From positions 40,612,208 to 40,676,207 of the forward strand of contig NC_063452.1 of the NCBI RefSeq assembly GCF_020379485.1: a stretch of 64,000 nucleotides of DNA, written 5' to 3'. Origin of the DNA: Brassica napus. Lineage: Eukaryota; Streptophyta; Magnoliopsida; Brassicales; Brassicaceae. Shown here piece after piece: positions 60,522 to 64,000 of the stretch. Below the pieces are notes generated by a model. The model worked only from the letters and a program-made list of their open reading frames with translations, had not been told where the DNA came from and made no database searches. The translations under genes were made by a program, and so were the position numbers. How positions within the stretch are numbered: the stretch's first letter is position 1; each line of letters opens with the position of its first letter.

Positions 60522-61793
60522 AGCTTTTATGAATCAAGCAATCTCTATGATGCTTAGTGGGTGGTTTATGGCTCTCCCTTTTTATTTTTTTAACGTTTTC
60601 ATAAGCTCTTTGAGCATTTTTATTTGGTGATTTCATGGTTTGAAGTTGGCCTGTGTATGGTCTTTGTTTCTCTGGTATTTGAAATGGTCTAATTATTTGA
60701 CCTTTCGATGGAATAAAATGATAGTTTTAGATTGGTGGCGTTGTTATGGGTTGTTGGTTATTGGTGCAGGAATCTGGGATTAGGAACTTACACCTCACTT
60801 ATATAATAGATTGTCTAGATATTATTTGAGGATGGTTTTATCTCAAAGAATGATATTATGTATTTTTGTCTTGTGAGGTTGAGTTATGTCTATGGCAATC
60901 AAAGGAAAGATGTAGCTCTATATTTATCACAGGTAGAAACACTGTGTTTGGTCTCATCATACCAAACACAGAGAAGGAACGGTGAGGCAAAGAATGATCA
61001 ACATGTGCATGGGGGTGTAACTTGGCTTTGCTTCAAAGATTTGGCAAGATGGTATATGGTACTGGTATCGGTTTTGGAGCTGGTACTGTGGCGGATCCTA
61101 CCAAACCAAGTGCGTTTAGGTTCTGGCTGTTACATTGGGATTCAGAAAATATTTCTTGGCTTATGTTATTTACTTTTAGTAAATTATATTAACCAAGCGG
61201 AGGACTGGTGCGAAAATAAGGTGAGAACAAGGGTGTCAATTAGGCCATTTGCCTTTTACGAGGTTTTTTAAAACTTATGCGGAGATCCCGGTATTGGCAT
61301 GGCGTGTGGACTGGAAAAGAAATACATTGCATCTTGAGTCGGGTATTTTTTGGTTTTTTGGAATCTATTTATCTGGGGGCACAACTTGATTTCGGTATTA
61401 ACAAATTTCAATCCGGAGGTTTTAACAAGATACTTATGTATGGTATTAGACTATGATTGCTATGATGGTATTCTAGTGGTAACACGGGCATTCCTTGGGC
61501 ATTTCTGGGGGCTTTGGAGCTTATTATTATTGGAACATACTTTCAATTTGGCTTGGCTCCTTAAATGGACGATCATGACGGTTTTGATTGGCGACTGGTG
61601 CATAGTTGAAAAGTGGCCCAATAATTATTATCAGGCAACTGATATAGATTGGTGGGTGTTTGTTTTATATGGGATTGACGAATACATGGATGCAGTTAGG
61701 CTATGGTGGCAGTGGGGACTTGATGTTAAAATATTTTCGGGTATCATTAAACCTGCATCTTCTGGTTCGATGGAGCAATACAAATATTTTTAT

Positions 61794-64000
61794 ATGAAAA
61801 TACTAAGCTGGAATTGTAGAGGACTAGGAAGTCATTGGACCATAAGTTATCTCCGGGAAATATGGCACAAACATAAACCAGAATTTTTTATTTTTATCTG
61901 AAACGAAACAGGACTTCAATTTCGTCCAAAGGTTTCAATCTCATTTTGGATATGATAGTTTGGTTACTGTGGATCCAAATGGGAGGAGCGGTGGTTTAGC
62001 TCTTTTTATAACAAGGAATATCAAGTTAAAATTCTATATTCTAGCAACAGAATGATAGATGTCGAGGCGGTGGCCAAAGGAAAACAAGTTTTCCTTACCT
62101 TTGTCTATGGGGAACCGGTACAAGAGCTAAGAGAACAGGTTTGGGAGAGATTAACTAGATTTGGATTATCACGATCGGAACCTTGGTTTATTATTGGAGA
62201 TCTAGATGAAATCACTGGAAATCATGAAAAGGATGGGGGTTCCCTACGATGTACAACTTCCTTCATTCCTTTTAACAACATGATAAGGAATAGTGGTCTT
62301 TTGGAATTTCCGGCTCGAGGTAATACACTGTCTTGGCAAGGAAGAAGGGGCAAAGGAAAAGGAGCAGTGATGGTCAGATGTCGATTGGATCGGGCTTTGG
62401 CAAATGAGGAATGGCATACACTTTTCCCATGTTCTTACACAGAATATTTGAAGATGGTGGGTTCTGATCATCGTCCTGTGGTTGCTTTTTTGGAGGATAA
62501 TCTATCAAGGAAAAAAAGGGGACAGTTCAGGTTTGATAAGAGATGGACTGGACAAGAGGGTCTTATGGAATCAATTGTGGCAGGCTGGACGGAACCTCAG
62601 GGAGGACAAACAGTTGATTTTGTTACAAAAATTAATAATTGTCGTCATGAAATATCTTCATGGCGAAAAGATAATCAGCCATATGGGAAGGACACAATTA
62701 AAGATCTTCAACAGGCCCTAGAAGAAGTTCAAATGGATAATAGCAGATCACAAGAAGAGATTCTTGAGGTTTCCAGGAAGTTACAAGAGGCATATAAAGA
62801 TAAGGAGGAATATTGGCATCAGAAAAGCCGGAATATGTGGTACTCGTCTGGAGATCTTAATACTAAGTTTTACCATGCTTTGACAAAGCAGCGTAGGGTT
62901 CGTAATAAAATAGTGGGACTCCATGATGAATTGGGTAATTGGATAACCGAAGAGAACAAAGTTGAGAAGGTGGCAGTCGATTATTTTGAAAGTTTGTTTA
63001 GATCCACAGACACAATAGATTTTGATAGTTTCTTGGAAGAGATAGTTCCATCTATTTCCCACCAAATGAATCAAATTTTATTGAGAATGGCAACAGAGGA
63101 AGAGGTCCGACTCGCTTTATTAATGATGCATCCGGAGAAAGCGCCAGGCCCGGATGGGATGACAGATTTTTTTTTTCAACATTCATGGCATGTTATCAAG
63201 AAGGATGTGGTTGAGATGGTGAATAATTTTCTCCTTACAGGAAATATGGATCCACGTTTAAATATTACTAATATCTGTATGATTCCGAAAATAGAGAGAC
63301 CCACATGGATGACAGATCTAAGGCCGATAAGTCTATGTAATGTTGGGTACAAGATTATCTCGAAAGTTTTGTGTCAAAGATTGAAAATTTGCCTGCCACA
63401 GCTAATTTCAGAGACACAGTCGGCTTTCGTGGCGGGCAGGTTAATCTCAGATAATATTCTTATAGCGCAGGAAATGTTTCATGGTCTGAGGACCAATAAG
63501 TCTTGTCAAAATAATTTTATGGCAATCAAAACGGATATGAGTAAGGCGTATGATAGGATAGAGTGGAGTTTTATTGAGGCTCTTCTTCATAAAATGGAAT
63601 TTGATCCTCGTTGGATTAACTTAATGCTGGAGTGTATTTCTTCGGTTCAATATAGGAACCTTCTCAATGGTCAGCCACGTGGTCTTATCATCCCACAGCG
63701 GGGCTTACGGCAAGGGGATCCTTTGTCTCTGTATTTATTTATTATGTGCACTGAGGCATTAATTGCGAATATTAAGAAGGCGGAGAGGGTGAAACAATTA
63801 TCTGGTCTAAAGGTAGCAAGAGCTTGTCCAGCAATCTCTCATTGGCTATTTGCAGATGATAGTCTTTTCTTTTGTAAGGCAAATAAGGAGGAGTGTCAAA
63901 CCATTCTCAGGATTTTGAAGGAATATGAGGCTGTCTCAGGGCAACAAATTAATTTCCAGAAATCTTCAATTCAATTTGGACATAAGATTGAAGAAGCTAG
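61794..64000 (+). pseudogene. LINE ORF2, N-terminal two thirds (second duplicate)
   Basis: Starts MKILSWNCRGLGS at 61794 with the same insertion near 61893 as the first copy. It has a private one-T loss near 62007 (LALF then frameshift). Where the first copy is broken this one reads through: VVAFLEDNLSRKKRGQFRFD at about 62480-62545 and FADDSLFFCKANKEECQTIL at about 63850-63910. The reverse-transcriptase core TDMSKAYDRIEWSFIEALL and FADD are in one open frame from about 62480 to the window end. Confidence 0.85.

Larger units (their letters stand above)
53874..64000 (+). repeat. Second copy of the 10.1-kb direct duplication
   Basis: Matches 36872-47018. It begins at the gap edge and is still matching when the window ends. 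The copies differ by a net 20 bp. Confidence 0.97.
58917..64000 (+). mobile_element. Near full-length L1-type LINE (second duplicate, cut by window end)
   Basis: Counterpart of 41929-47018. The G-run is 15 long (58940-58954). The window ends inside ORF2 after the reverse-transcriptase core. Confidence 0.88.

Overview
The window is a piece of plant nuclear chromosome, almost certainly from a Brassicaceae species (Brassica, Raphanus or a relative). The evidence is AT-rich DNA with GT-AG introns, an organellar prolyl-tRNA synthetase very close to the Arabidopsis protein, CACTA elements with CACTACAAGAAAA ends, Helitrons with CTAG 3' ends, L1-type LINEs of the Brassicaceae kind, and a DUF1985 gene inside a Mutator-like element. 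The strain and exact species cannot be read from the sequence.

Only one ordinary host gene is visible: a 10-exon gene for chloroplast/mitochondrial prolyl-tRNA synthetase (2356-5118, + strand, 535 residues, no visible lesion), with two TGGGCT site II-type boxes upstream. Nearly everything else is transposon.

Layout. 1-622: terminal part of a CACTA element with the start of its minus-strand gene. 1076-1998, 8329-8926, 13472-14208 and 24744-25167: four short non-coding hAT-type elements, each with an 8-bp target duplication. 5590-8198: a fifth, less certain one carrying a 5'-truncated LINE. 10676-11421: a Mutator-type miniature element. 11698-14357: a complete non-autonomous CACTA with one hAT nested inside. 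14930-17940: a complete 3.0-kb MULE with a 9-bp target duplication and a broken DUF1985 gene. 20400-21445, 23245-24515, 28889-29727 and 29849-31267: 5'-truncated LINEs. 25381-27810: a Helitron with an internal 635-bp tandem duplication. 31373-34640: two nested Helitrons. 34662-34932: a tRNA-type SINE with a 14-bp target duplication.

36872-47018 and 53874-64000 are the same roughly 10.1-kb sequence in direct orientation, differing mainly by 1-3 base indels, many in homopolymers. The second copy begins at the first base after a 100-N gap (53774-53873). It contains a Helitron 3' end, a LINE fragment and most of a long L1-type LINE (41929-48920 in the first copy). A second long LINE lies tail-to-tail with it on the minus strand (49258-53319) and abuts a Helitron 3' end that runs into the gap. 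The pattern fits an unmerged assembly overlap at least as well as a real segmental duplication.

I found no tRNA, rRNA, CRISPR or clearly new host gene. The most useful observations are the gap-bounded duplication, the mosaic of private and shared frameshifts in the large LINE, the DUF1985 MULE, the nested transposons dated by exact target duplications, and two internal tandem duplications.
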